DNA from: a virus
Strand: one strand, 5' to 3'
DNA length: 23,989 nt
IMG/VR virus record: IMGVR_UViG_3300031594_000015
Coordinates: 1 to 23,989 of that record
The translations under genes were made by a program, and so were the position numbers. Below the pieces are notes generated by a model. That model was given only the letters and a program-made list of their open reading frames with translations, was not told the origin of the DNA and ran no database searches. Every line of letters begins with the position of its first letter. Position 1 is the stretch's first letter. Shown one piece after another: positions 8,797 through 16,324 of the stretch.

Positions 8797-11700
8797 TTAA
8801 ACGCAGTAAGGTTGTGATGGTCCATTCCCGCAGGAGTTGCCACCACCGCTAATTCCTGAAGGTTGAATGCCAGTTTCTACAAAAGGCGCATAACCCGCAA
8901 CGGTTGTAGGACATAAAGGGCTAACGCATTGCTGGAAAGGAGGTGTACATGGTGCATAGCACACACTAACCTGAAAAAGCCCTGGCGGTGGAAAAAGTTC
9001 TATTGGTGCTCCAATCGCTCTAGAAAAACTAAATATATGCTTGTAATTAAAAATTGCATCACAGCGAGTTCCAGCTTGATTTGTGTAACCTATTTGTTTT
9101 TTTCCAGTAAAAAATCTTAATTGAGTTTTAACAGGTATAGTGGAAAAGTCAATTAATTGCGGTCCTCTCATTTTTATTTCGCCAGTAAAATTTCCTCCAG
9201 TTTTATAATATTGTATGCTTCCCGCGTTAACCCATACGTTATTTATGAAAGCTTGTACTTTAGAAGATCCATCTAATCCGGATGCTCCTAAATCCCCGGC
9301 TTGTATATTTCCAACAGCCTCTTGAGTACAATAACTATATATATTTAAAGTAGGATTAGTTAAAGCTATACCTTCAATTTCAAATTCTTGATCATTATCC
9401 ACAAAACTTCCACCTATAACACCATTAAATACAGCAGTTGCATCAATAATGTTGCCTGGATTATTAGTTAAAACAAAAACCGGGCAACCATCAACACAAG
9501 GTGCATCAATTTCAACATTAAAAGTACAACTTGCTGCGCTTGTTGATAACGAGCCTGCTTCAACTTCTCCTTGAGCATCTTTCAATATTATTTCTATTGA
9601 AAAATTACCCGCGGTAACAGTATTTTTGGTTATATTTATATATGCAAATCCATCTGTTCCTTCTGCCGGTATAAAAGGAGTGGCTGTAAAAGGTCCAAGT
9701 CCGTCTGCTAAAACTGTTCCAGCGGAATCTTTTTGAATCATTTCCCATACTAAATCTTGCCCCGCTAAATTTGCAACAGCTGGGTTTTGACCAGTAGCGT
9801 TTTTATAAGCAGATCCATTATAGCCTTTTATTTGTGTTACAAAAGTATCAATTATATCAGTAACAATAGTTGTACCATCAGCAAGACATTCAACTTCTGG
9901 AACAATATTTGTTAAATTTGCTGTTTCAATAAATAAGCTTTGAGTCCCATCGGTTGTTGTAGCTTGAAATGTAAAAATAAAAGTTCTAGGAGCAGGTTCG
10001 ATACCGTACCAAAATAAACTTTTAGTTTTTATTTGATAGGTTCCATTATTTAAAGACAAATCTAGTTCAAAATCATTTAATCTATCTACCGGGTTTTCAG
10101 AAGTTCCACTAGTTACGCTAAGCAATTCAAAACTTAATATATCTGATTGCGCAATTTGGGCGCCAAAGCTATTAGTTAAATAAAAAGGAGCGTCGGTTAT
10201 AATAGTTCCTATAGTTGCAGCTTCTGTAAAATTAGTTGTTGCAAAATTTTCTAAATCTGCTCCTCCTAATGATTGATCTAATATAGCTGTATTTAAATCA
10301 GTTATTAGTCCACTGGTTGAAGTTTCCCAAAATATATCTAATAAAGATTCTACTGGTTTAGTTTCAAAAACTGCTAAGTTTTGTATATTAATAGGAGCAA
10401 CTTGCGGAGAAAACAAAAGCAATGTATCGTCCGCTAATGTCTGAGCTTGATTAACTCTAACAGTAAAAGTACCAGGAGTAAAATTAACAACTGAAGTGTC
10501 TGCCAATATACCTGATCCAGTAACTATGTCGCCAGGTTTTGGTTGTAATAATGGATCACTAGAAAAACCATCCACAATAATATCAATGTTATTACTAACA
10601 ACCCCATCTACAGTAGCTTCAACAACTGTAGCAATTACTCCAAATTGAGTTGTTGTTGATATTCTGCCTATTAAAGGATCTGATTCGTAAAGATAAAATT
10701 CTTTATATCCTGCAACAGGATACCCTACCGAAAGCGGATTTAATCCAAACAAATCATCCATGCCTGCTATTGAACTAACTACTTCAGAGCTTCTTCCTGG
10801 ATAGTATTGTTTATTTTTATCAGCTGTGACTGTTGATGCGTTTAAATTTTCAACTCTACCAAACAATTCTTCAGAGCTTCTAAATAACCTTTGTAAAGGT
10901 CCAACCTCGTTTAAATCCCTAGGAACTTTATTTATATTGTCATTAAATAAAACTGTATGAGAAGTTTTGCCTAATTCTAATGTATTGTTTTCAGGATAAG
11001 CTGCCATTACACCGGGAAGGTATACATTGTAATATTCTTGTTCTGTTTGTTTAACTACAATTTTAAAAGAATGCCATCCTAATGGATTATATTTAGGGCT
11101 ACTAGCTTCGCCGTTATAAATTCCAGGCCAACCAGTTATTGCATCGTTGTTTGATGGAGATATGGGACTATTAAATAATACTTTTAAAGAATCACCCGGC
11201 CATTCCGCTGGGACTACACCAGCTGATCTATATGGCGAAAATATTGTAGATCCTATGTAATCTTGTCCATCAACAACTGAACTAGCTAAACTGTTTGAAA
11301 GTATAACAGAAGACTGCCTTCCGAATTTATCAGACAATACAATACCGACTTGGTAATTTCTATTTTCTTTTAAAGAATGATTAGGATATTCAATCTTGCT
11401 AACGTTAGCTTCTACATCAGAATTAGCAGTAAATATTAATATATCCCCGGAAGCTAATGTAACATTATTTGAAAAAGTCATTGCTAAGTTTGAAGGATCA
11501 AAAGCAATAACAGTTGTGTTTACTGGAATTATAGCGCCTGTAGAATTTGAAGAAACAAAAGATCCGGTAAAAACGTTACCTGTTACATTTGTGTAATTTA
11601 TAGTAGACACATTAGTAAAAGTGCCATTAACATCAACAGTTCCTCCCTTTAAGCTAAAGTTGGCTTTAGGAGACGCGTTAACATTATAATCTAATGTTGC

Positions 11701-13317
11701 CGGTGGTGTGTGCTTATCTTGAAAATTAGAGTAAACAACTCTATTGCTTATTATTTCTTGGCCAAAAGCTTTAACTGGTACTTTATCAAATACTCTTACT
11801 ATTTCGCTTTCAGGTAAAGTTTTATAAGGTTTTTTAGACTGATAGTTGTATACAAAAAAGCTTGGCTCTCCAATTGTAAGTAATGTTAAATTAGAAAGAG
11901 TTTGAGCAACACTCATGGTTATAGTAGAAGTATCTTGATCAAAACTCACTACAGTTGTTCCGTCAACAATTCCATCACCATTTACAATACTTCCTGGCTG
12001 TATGCCTCCTGCAATACTTCCAACTATAATAGCCCTAACTGCCGTAAAAGCTCCGTTTACGTTGCAAGTTCCTGATTGATTTGTTACTGCTTGAATAGGT
12101 ATTGTGTCTACAACTTTAACTGCTAGCTGGTCAGCTTCTTTGTAAAGTATGTCAATTTCCGTAACTTTTAAATCACTTTGAAGTGAAGTATTAGTAACAT
12201 TATTTTCAAATGGAATTTTTAAAAGTATTTTATCTACTTTATTTTCCACAAATTCAACAATTGTTGTTCTGTAAGCTGCTTCTTCGTCGTCTTCTTCAAT
12301 CCCTGTAGCTGCAGGTGTTTTTTGCATAAAATAACCATCTTGCTTTGGTATAAAAGTTATTTGAGTAAATGGAGCAAAAACTGAATACTCTCCGTCATCA
12401 TATCTAAACCTATAAGAAAATCTTACAAACCTGTCTTCTAAATAACTAGGGTCTCCATTGAACGTAGATTCATAATAAGGATTAGCATTAAAAACTAATT
12501 CACTATTATTATTTAAAGTTTGAGCAAAATTAACCTCTAGGTTTGGCGCAACGTATTCAACAACTGTAGTGCCGGCTATTACGCCGGGCCCAGTAACTAT
12601 TGAATTAACTGGTATAGAGCCAATTATATTATCTATTGGAAAAATTGTTAAAGCTGACACTGCACCATTGGTTAAAGCTTCTCCTCCGTCAGGATAAAAT
12701 TTAGAAGAAACATCGTACATAGTTGTTTCATATTCTTTTTCAGAGGGGGAGGTGCCTAGTTGACTTTCTTGCCAAAGCTGCATAGCTTGATATGGAAAGT
12801 TTTTAGCTACTGATATTTGCTCTTCTTTTGTGTAATATCCTGGGGTTTCAGAAGCTATTGCTACATTTATTTTTCTTGGTTGATTTCTATTGTCTGTCCA
12901 AAATAATAAATTTTCTAAAAGATTAACTCCATAAATAGGATTAGATTGTGAAAAATTTAAAAATGGACCAGAAACAAGTAAAGTACTTTGGCCATTTAAA
13001 GTGTTATAAGAATATATGCCGTGCGTTTTAGAAGGATCATACTGAGGTCCTGGATTATTATCGTCTAAGTAATTTGTTACAAAAACATATACCCTAGAAG
13101 ATGAGTCGTCTGCAAAATATCCTATTGATTGTGATCCCGCTTGAAAAGTTGCAAGATTACTATTTCCTAAAATATTTTCTAATGCACCCACAGAATCACT
13201 TTCAGATCTACTGATTTGAACGTTTAAAGCATTTCTATATTCACCTTTAGGCAATATTCTAGCATCTAGATCCTTATTCATTTTAGATCTTAAAAAATTA
13301 TTTTTTGCTTGTGCCAT
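8797..13317 (-). CDS. Very large tail/muzzle-like structural protein with repeated beta modules (1506 aa)
   Basis: The N-terminus (FLRSKMNKDLDARILPKGEYRN..VGALENILGN) is of a type I associate with large tail-end proteins of uncultured marine phages and possibly with the muzzle proteins of crAss-like phages. This is from memory and was not searched. Residues 50-180 look propeller-like. Four divergent copies of a 60-75-residue beta module lie at about 217-277, 414-482, 556-632 and 900-970, separating blocks of other sequence. Residues about 1150-1270 look Ig-like. The last 363 residues hold 12 of the protein's 13 cysteines, including CVDGC and CYAPC. It starts 6 bases after the connector-like gene. 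A distal tail role, possibly host contact, is inferred. Confidence 0.85.
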   Translation of the reverse strand: MAQAKNNFLRSKMNKDLDARILPKGEYRNALNVQISRSESDSVGALENILGNSNLATFQAGSQSIGYFADDSSSRVYVFVTNYLDDNNPGPQYDPSKTHGIYSYNTLNGQSTLLVSGPFLNFSQSNPIYGVNLLENLLFWTDNRNQPRKINVAIASETPGYYTKEEQISVAKNFPYQAMQLWQESQLGTSPSEKEYETTMYDVSSKFYPDGGEALTNGAVSALTIFPIDNIIGSIPVNSIVTGPGVIAGTTVVEYVAPNLEVNFAQTLNNNSELVFNANPYYESTFNGDPSYLEDRFVRFSYRFRYDDGEYSVFAPFTQITFIPKQDGYFMQKTPAATGIEEDDEEAAYRTTIVEFVENKVDKILLKIPFENNVTNTSLQSDLKVTEIDILYKEADQLAVKVVDTIPIQAVTNQSGTCNVNGAFTAVRAIIVGSIAGGIQPGSIVNGDGIVDGTTVVSFDQDTSTITMSVAQTLSNLTLLTIGEPSFFVYNYQSKKPYKTLPESEIVRVFDKVPVKAFGQEIISNRVVYSNFQDKHTPPATLDYNVNASPKANFSLKGGTVDVNGTFTNVSTINYTNVTGNVFTGSFVSSNSTGAIIPVNTTVIAFDPSNLAMTFSNNVTLASGDILIFTANSDVEANVSKIEYPNHSLKENRNYQVGIVLSDKFGRQSSVILSNSLASSVVDGQDYIGSTIFSPYRSAGVVPAEWPGDSLKVLFNSPISPSNNDAITGWPGIYNGEASSPKYNPLGWHSFKIVVKQTEQEYYNVYLPGVMAAYPENNTLELGKTSHTVLFNDNINKVPRDLNEVGPLQRLFRSSEELFGRVENLNASTVTADKNKQYYPGRSSEVVSSIAGMDDLFGLNPLSVGYPVAGYKEFYLYESDPLIGRISTTTQFGVIATVVEATVDGVVSNNIDIIVDGFSSDPLLQPKPGDIVTGSGILADTSVVNFTPGTFTVRVNQAQTLADDTLLLFSPQVAPINIQNLAVFETKPVESLLDIFWETSTSGLITDLNTAILDQSLGGADLENFATTNFTEAATIGTIITDAPFYLTNSFGAQIAQSDILSFELLSVTSGTSENPVDRLNDFELDLSLNNGTYQIKTKSLFWYGIEPAPRTFIFTFQATTTDGTQSLFIETANLTNIVPEVECLADGTTIVTDIIDTFVTQIKGYNGSAYKNATGQNPAVANLAGQDLVWEMIQKDSAGTVLADGLGPFTATPFIPAEGTDGFAYINITKNTVTAGNFSIEIILKDAQGEVEAGSLSTSAASCTFNVEIDAPCVDGCPVFVLTNNPGNIIDATAVFNGVIGGSFVDNDQEFEIEGIALTNPTLNIYSYCTQEAVGNIQAGDLGASGLDGSSKVQAFINNVWVNAGSIQYYKTGGNFTGEIKMRGPQLIDFSTIPVKTQLRFFTGKKQIGYTNQAGTRCDAIFNYKHIFSFSRAIGAPIELFPPPGLFQVSVCYAPCTPPFQQCVSPLCPTTVAGYAPFVETGIQPSGISGGGNSCGNGPSQPYCV
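10408..10620 (-). repeat. Beta module copy 4 in the 1506-aa tail protein
   Basis: Residues about 900-970. The core reads PKPGDIVTGSGILADTSVV followed by NFTPGTFTV and the closing strand AQTLADDTLLLF. It lies about 270 residues beyond copy 3, so the modules are scattered insertions, not a tandem array. Confidence 0.7.
11422..11652 (-). repeat. Beta module copy 3 in the 1506-aa tail protein
   Basis: Residues about 556-632. The lead-in is VDVNGTFTNVSTINYTN, the core is GAIIPVNTTVIAFDPSN, and the closing strand is VTLASGDILIF. It is the most diverged copy: the V-x-G-x-G-I turn is lost, but N-T-T-V-I-A-F-D and the lead-in are kept. Confidence 0.6.
11872..12078 (-). repeat. Beta module copy 2 in the 1506-aa tail protein
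   Basis: Residues about 414-482. The core reads GGIQPGSIVNGDGIVDGT followed by TVVSFD and the closing strand AQTLSNLTLLTI. This is the cleanest copy and the best seed for a profile. The lead-in CNVNGAFTAV parallels VDVNGTFTNV in copy 3. Confidence 0.75.
12487..12669 (-). repeat. Beta module copy 1 in the 1506-aa tail protein
   Basis: Residues about 217-277. The core reads IIGSIPVNSIVTGPGVIAGT followed by TVVEY and a closing strand AQTLNNNSELVF. It matches copies 2 and 4 in the pattern G-x(4,8)-I-V-x-G-x-G-[IV]-x(2)-[GD]-T-x-V-V and in the AQTL motif. Confidence 0.7.
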
Positions 13318-13323
13318 TTAATT

Positions 13324-14565
13324 TTAGTGTTTAATCCATTTAGATTTTCCTCTCATTACTTGAACTATTTCTTCAAGTTTTATGTTTGATAATCTAATTT
13401 TTGTATTTCTAAGCGTTGCTCTTTTTTCTTTTTTAAGTCTTTGTATTATATATTCTGGTTGATTTATTCTTGAAGATAATATAGCATAATTTAAATAAGC
13501 ATATAAAGCTTCTTCTGCCATTTTAGGTATTCTAGTATCTAAATCATACGCTAGTCCATCGGAAATATATTCTAATACAATAAGCTTATTACTTAAGTTG
13601 CTGGAAAAAGACATCTTACCTTCTCTTTCGTTTATATTAAACCATCCATTTGCTTGAGAAGTTTGAGGATCAAGGCCATATTGTCTACCCCAGTTCCAGC
13701 TACCTTCAAACCCATATGCATTTTGAAAGTTAATAAGCTCATCTACGTTATTACCTATTTGGCCATTTATTAAATTATCATTAGCTCTTTTCCATCTTTC
13801 CTCCGTAAGGGAAGTGCCTTCAATGTTGTCCCCAAAATTGTCATTTGTAGGTACGCCAGCCTCATCTTGCACAGGAGTACTAAAAGGACTTATAGTTAAA
13901 TTGTTAGCTGGATATATTGGTCTTTTAACACCTAATTGATCAATCCACGAAACGCCAACATAATTTACGTAGTCTTGAGGTAAAATAACATTTAAGCTTG
14001 GATTTATACTTAGCTCTGCGGATTTAATACTTTTTAAAGTATCATAGCTAAACTCTTGAAGGCCCCGCTTTGCATGAAATATTACATCCGTTCTTTTTAC
14101 GCTAGGTATTAATTTTCCAGCACCAACGTATGCAATTAAAAAATTGTTTATTGCATCACCTAAAGTATTATAAGCATAGCTTTGATAGTTATCTTCTACT
14201 ATTTGACCAAAAGCTTTTTCAGCATCGGTTTGACCATACTTTCCACCGGTTAATATTTTTAACTGAATAACAATATAGGTTCCAGCTGTAAGCGCTGCAG
14301 TAAAAGTTATTCTATTTCCTATTACAGTATATGCTAAAACATACTCAGTGTATGTCCCAGGAAGTCCTGTAGCGCTTGTATAGACCTTAAAATTATTTAA
14401 AGCATAATTAACAGCATTAGGATCAAAAGACCCAAATATTAAATCCGTATTAAACGTAGCGTTAAAAAATTCTCCCACCGCACCTGTCTGAGACACAAAA
14501 CCTTGAGCGCCTTCGTAATATTGTTGATTTGTTTCGGTTATTAAACCACCATTAGGTATAGGCAT
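13324..14565 (-). CDS. Head-tail connector/ring-like protein with an extra beta-rich N-terminal domain (413 aa)
   Basis: Residues 1-110 form a beta-rich unit: FFNATFNTDLIFGSFDPNAV, then YTEYVLAYTVIGNRITFTAA and TAGTYIVIQLK. The strand pattern resembles the adaptor domains at the N-termini of podovirus tail fibres. From about 115 the protein changes to an alpha/beta connector type with FHAKRGLQEFSYDTLKS (about 163-179), ILPQDYVNYVGVSWIDQLG and a basic helical C-terminus (RLKKEKRATLRNTKIRLSN). Its position between the 260-aa connector-like protein (6 bases upstream) and the giant tail protein (6 bases downstream) fits a ring under the portal that could also dock fibres. No enzyme motif is visible. 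The family assignment is inferred. Confidence 0.8.
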   Translation of the reverse strand: MPIPNGGLITETNQQYYEGAQGFVSQTGAVGEFFNATFNTDLIFGSFDPNAVNYALNNFKVYTSATGLPGTYTEYVLAYTVIGNRITFTAALTAGTYIVIQLKILTGGKYGQTDAEKAFGQIVEDNYQSYAYNTLGDAINNFLIAYVGAGKLIPSVKRTDVIFHAKRGLQEFSYDTLKSIKSAELSINPSLNVILPQDYVNYVGVSWIDQLGVKRPIYPANNLTISPFSTPVQDEAGVPTNDNFGDNIEGTSLTEERWKRANDNLINGQIGNNVDELINFQNAYGFEGSWNWGRQYGLDPQTSQANGWFNINEREGKMSFSSNLSNKLIVLEYISDGLAYDLDTRIPKMAEEALYAYLNYAILSSRINQPEYIIQRLKKEKRATLRNTKIRLSNIKLEEIVQVMRGKSKWIKH

Positions 14566-14571
14566 GTCGTA

Positions 14572-15354
14572 TTAGCTTTTTTCGTTCATTTCTTCTTGCT
14601 GCACTTTTTGTGAAGCAACCTGTATTACTGTAGGGTCATTTATAATAACTCCAGAGTATTGTAATATTTTTAATATTATATTAGTTTGTTCAGAGGCATC
14701 CAATTCAAAATTTCTAGATCCTGTATTTGGAAAAACCGTAGGATCAAATATAGTAAAATCATATATATATTGCCCTAAGTTACCCACGGTAAAACCCCAA
14801 ACTGGGTCTAAAGGCTTTCTTATAAAATCTACATTAACAACACCGGTAGTATTTGTAATAGTACTTGGATTAATAAAAAGTCTGTTATTCTCTAATAAAT
14901 AAGTAGGAAAATTTTCTGTTGATCTTGTTAGTCTTGACTTTTGAATATTATAAAAATCATTTCTTTGCAGTCTTTGTAGTTCTACTGCTTCTTTATTTGT
15001 AGGCTGAAAAGTTACAGTCCCTAATTTATATAATTCTACAGCTTGACTATATATATCAGTAGTAGGTAATGCCCAAAAAGGGTTTGTAGGTATTGAGGCA
15101 GAATCATATGTAGCTGTTCCAAATGTTTTTAATATTGAAAGCTTTTCATCTATGTTTAACACTCTGTCGGCATAATCTAAATCCGTTTGAGGCACACGTA
15201 TTTGCTGATTTAAGTCTTCAAAATATTTATTAAATATTTCAAGTTGGACTTGCGTAGCAACGTCATTGAACTCTTGAGGAGTTATATAGCCTCTTTGTTC
15301 TTTGTTTAATATCAATAAAACTGTTTGATATACTGTGTTTACATTTACTGCCAT
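14572..15354 (-). CDS. Head-tail adaptor-like structural protein (260 aa)
   Basis: The first 60 residues are helical and amphipathic (VYQTVLLILNKEQRGYITPQ, then FNDVATQVQLEIFNKYFEDL), a pattern I associate with small connector or adaptor proteins of uncultured marine phages. A beta-rich centre follows (FPTYLLENNRLFINPSTITN, VVNVDFIRKPLDPVWGF) and then a helical C-terminus (QTNIILKILQYSGVIINDPT). The length is normal for a portal-binding adaptor. It is the first gene after the strong terminator at 15369-15406, so it is transcribed by read-through or from a promoter I could not identify. The gene ends 6 bases before the connector-like 413-aa gene. The role comes from composition and order. Confidence 0.78.
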   Translation of the reverse strand: MAVNVNTVYQTVLLILNKEQRGYITPQEFNDVATQVQLEIFNKYFEDLNQQIRVPQTDLDYADRVLNIDEKLSILKTFGTATYDSASIPTNPFWALPTTDIYSQAVELYKLGTVTFQPTNKEAVELQRLQRNDFYNIQKSRLTRSTENFPTYLLENNRLFINPSTITNTTGVVNVDFIRKPLDPVWGFTVGNLGQYIYDFTIFDPTVFPNTGSRNFELDASEQTNIILKILQYSGVIINDPTVIQVASQKVQQEEMNEKS

Positions 15355-15368
15355 TTATTTATTTTTAT

Positions 15369-15406
15369 ATACTAAAAAGGCGGCCGAAACCGCCTATATA
15401 TAGTAT
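15369..15406 (-). terminator. Rho-independent terminator after the capsid-region genes
   Basis: On the minus strand a 6-bp GC stem (AGGCGG / CCGCCT, plus-strand 15378-15383 and 15390-15395) with loop TTTCGG is followed at once by a T run. Outer arms atacta (15369-15374) and tagtat (15401-15406) can extend the pairing. It lies 10 bases past the 274-aa stop. The plus-strand side has no T run, so it works one way. It probably separates abundant head transcripts from the tail genes, with partial read-through. Confidence 0.85.
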
Positions 15407-15419
15407 TACTTGTTTTTAT
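15404..15419. repeat. 16-base direct repeat, copy B
   Basis: Identical to 8765-8780 (tattacttgtttttat on plus). Here it overlaps the stop codon of the 274-aa gene and the outer arm of the terminator, so the two copies have different contexts. Confidence 0.5.
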
Positions 15420-16240
15420 AGTTTTTTATCTATAGATTTATAGATTTCAACTCCTTCATCTGTTTTTAAGAAAGCCGCAAACGCTGAGTAAGGATTTTCG
15501 TCAAAAGGAACATTCATTAATTTTCTACCAGTTGATCCCCAAGTAAAGGTTCTTTGATCTTGCGATAGTATAATTATATTTAATTCAGATGCTCTAATTG
15601 CAAAATTTCTAAGCTGAACATTTTCATCATTAGCTAGGCTAATAAATAAGGCTGGATCATTTTTTGCAAACAAAAGTAAATCTCTTTTAAGTTCTTTTGA
15701 ACTCATTGTATTTACAGCTGATCCTTTTTCTACTCTAAGGATAGCTTCTGCGTGATCAATATCCATTGCTCGTGCTGCATTTAAAGCGTCAATTTGTAAA
15801 TCTAAAATATCTAATTCATCTTCAGCTACTGCTTTAGCACTAAACTCTTCATAAATTCTACCTTTTAAAGGGTGATATAAAGACAATAACTTTTGTAAAT
15901 TTTGTTGATTTTTAGCAACCATTAATGTGCCGTTTAAAAATCTTATATGGCCCATTGTAGCTTCTCCTTTTTGTTCGTCTACTAAAGGTGAATCTTGATT
16001 AGTTGCATATCTAATCTCTCTTTGTTTTCCAGTTTTTTCATCAAAATATAGCAAAGCATGTTTTCTTGTGTGCCTTCCTGGTATTGTTAAAGTTAATGGT
16101 GATTTATTACCTTTTAAATAATAAGTTCTATCTTTGATTTCCCACTCTGGTTTTGTAGGTTTTACTGGAGTAGCAACTTTTGTTACCACTTCTTCTTGAG
16201 GTGCAACCTCAACTTTTTCTGCTTTAGCTTGTTTAGCCAT
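15416..16240 (-). CDS. Head-associated structural protein of unknown function (274 aa)
   Basis: The N-terminal 30 residues are a disordered, Lys/Glu/Val/Pro-rich tail. Residues about 33-120 are beta-rich (RTYYLKGNKSPLTLTIPGRH, ALLYFDEKTGKQREIRYATN). Residues about 125-215 are helical (EDELDILDLQIDALNAARAM, MSSKELKRDLLLFAKNDPAL), and the end is compact alpha/beta (FTWGSTGRKLMNVPFDENPY). No enzyme motif is visible. It follows the MCP after an 84-base gap with a hairpin and is itself followed by a strong terminator, so it shares the end of the capsid transcript. A head decoration, completion or connector role is likely, but I do not recognise the family firmly. Confidence 0.8.
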   Translation of the reverse strand: MAKQAKAEKVEVAPQEEVVTKVATPVKPTKPEWEIKDRTYYLKGNKSPLTLTIPGRHTRKHALLYFDEKTGKQREIRYATNQDSPLVDEQKGEATMGHIRFLNGTLMVAKNQQNLQKLLSLYHPLKGRIYEEFSAKAVAEDELDILDLQIDALNAARAMDIDHAEAILRVEKGSAVNTMSSKELKRDLLLFAKNDPALFISLANDENVQLRNFAIRASELNIIILSQDQRTFTWGSTGRKLMNVPFDENPYSAFAAFLKTDEGVEIYKSIDKKL

Positions 16241-16261
16241 AATATAATAAAATTAAATAGT
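16238..16261 (-). promoter_or_regulatory. Conserved A/T-rich leader element before the 274-aa gene
   Basis: The 24 bases ending in the ATG match the leader of the scaffold gene (18982-19005) at 22 of 24 positions by hand alignment. No Shine-Dalgarno sequence is present. It may be a translation enhancer of the Bacteroidota type or part of a phage promoter. Confidence 0.45.
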
Positions 16262-16275
16262 TATAAAAGTAATAA

Positions 16276-16302
16276 TTACCCCCGTTGATATAACGAGGGT
16301 AA
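16276..16302 (-). terminator. Stem-loop after the major capsid gene, possible leaky terminator or processing site
   Basis: Arms ttaccc (16276-16281) and gggtaa (16297-16302) pair, then a C-A mismatch, then cgtt (16283-16286) pairs with aacg (16292-16295) around a 5-base loop. On the minus strand it is followed by TTATTACTTTT, which is T-rich but interrupted. Its place 22 bases past the MCP stop suggests partial termination or mRNA 3'-end protection, giving more MCP than downstream product. Confidence 0.65.
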
Positions 16303-16324
16303 CAATTACATTAATTTTGAATCA

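Noticed and set aside
15355-15377. A promoter for the 260-aa gene between the terminator and its start
   Set aside because: The gap holds only A/T-rich sequence. I could not find a Bacteroidota TAnnTTTG element at a useful distance, and TATA-like strings are everywhere in this DNA.
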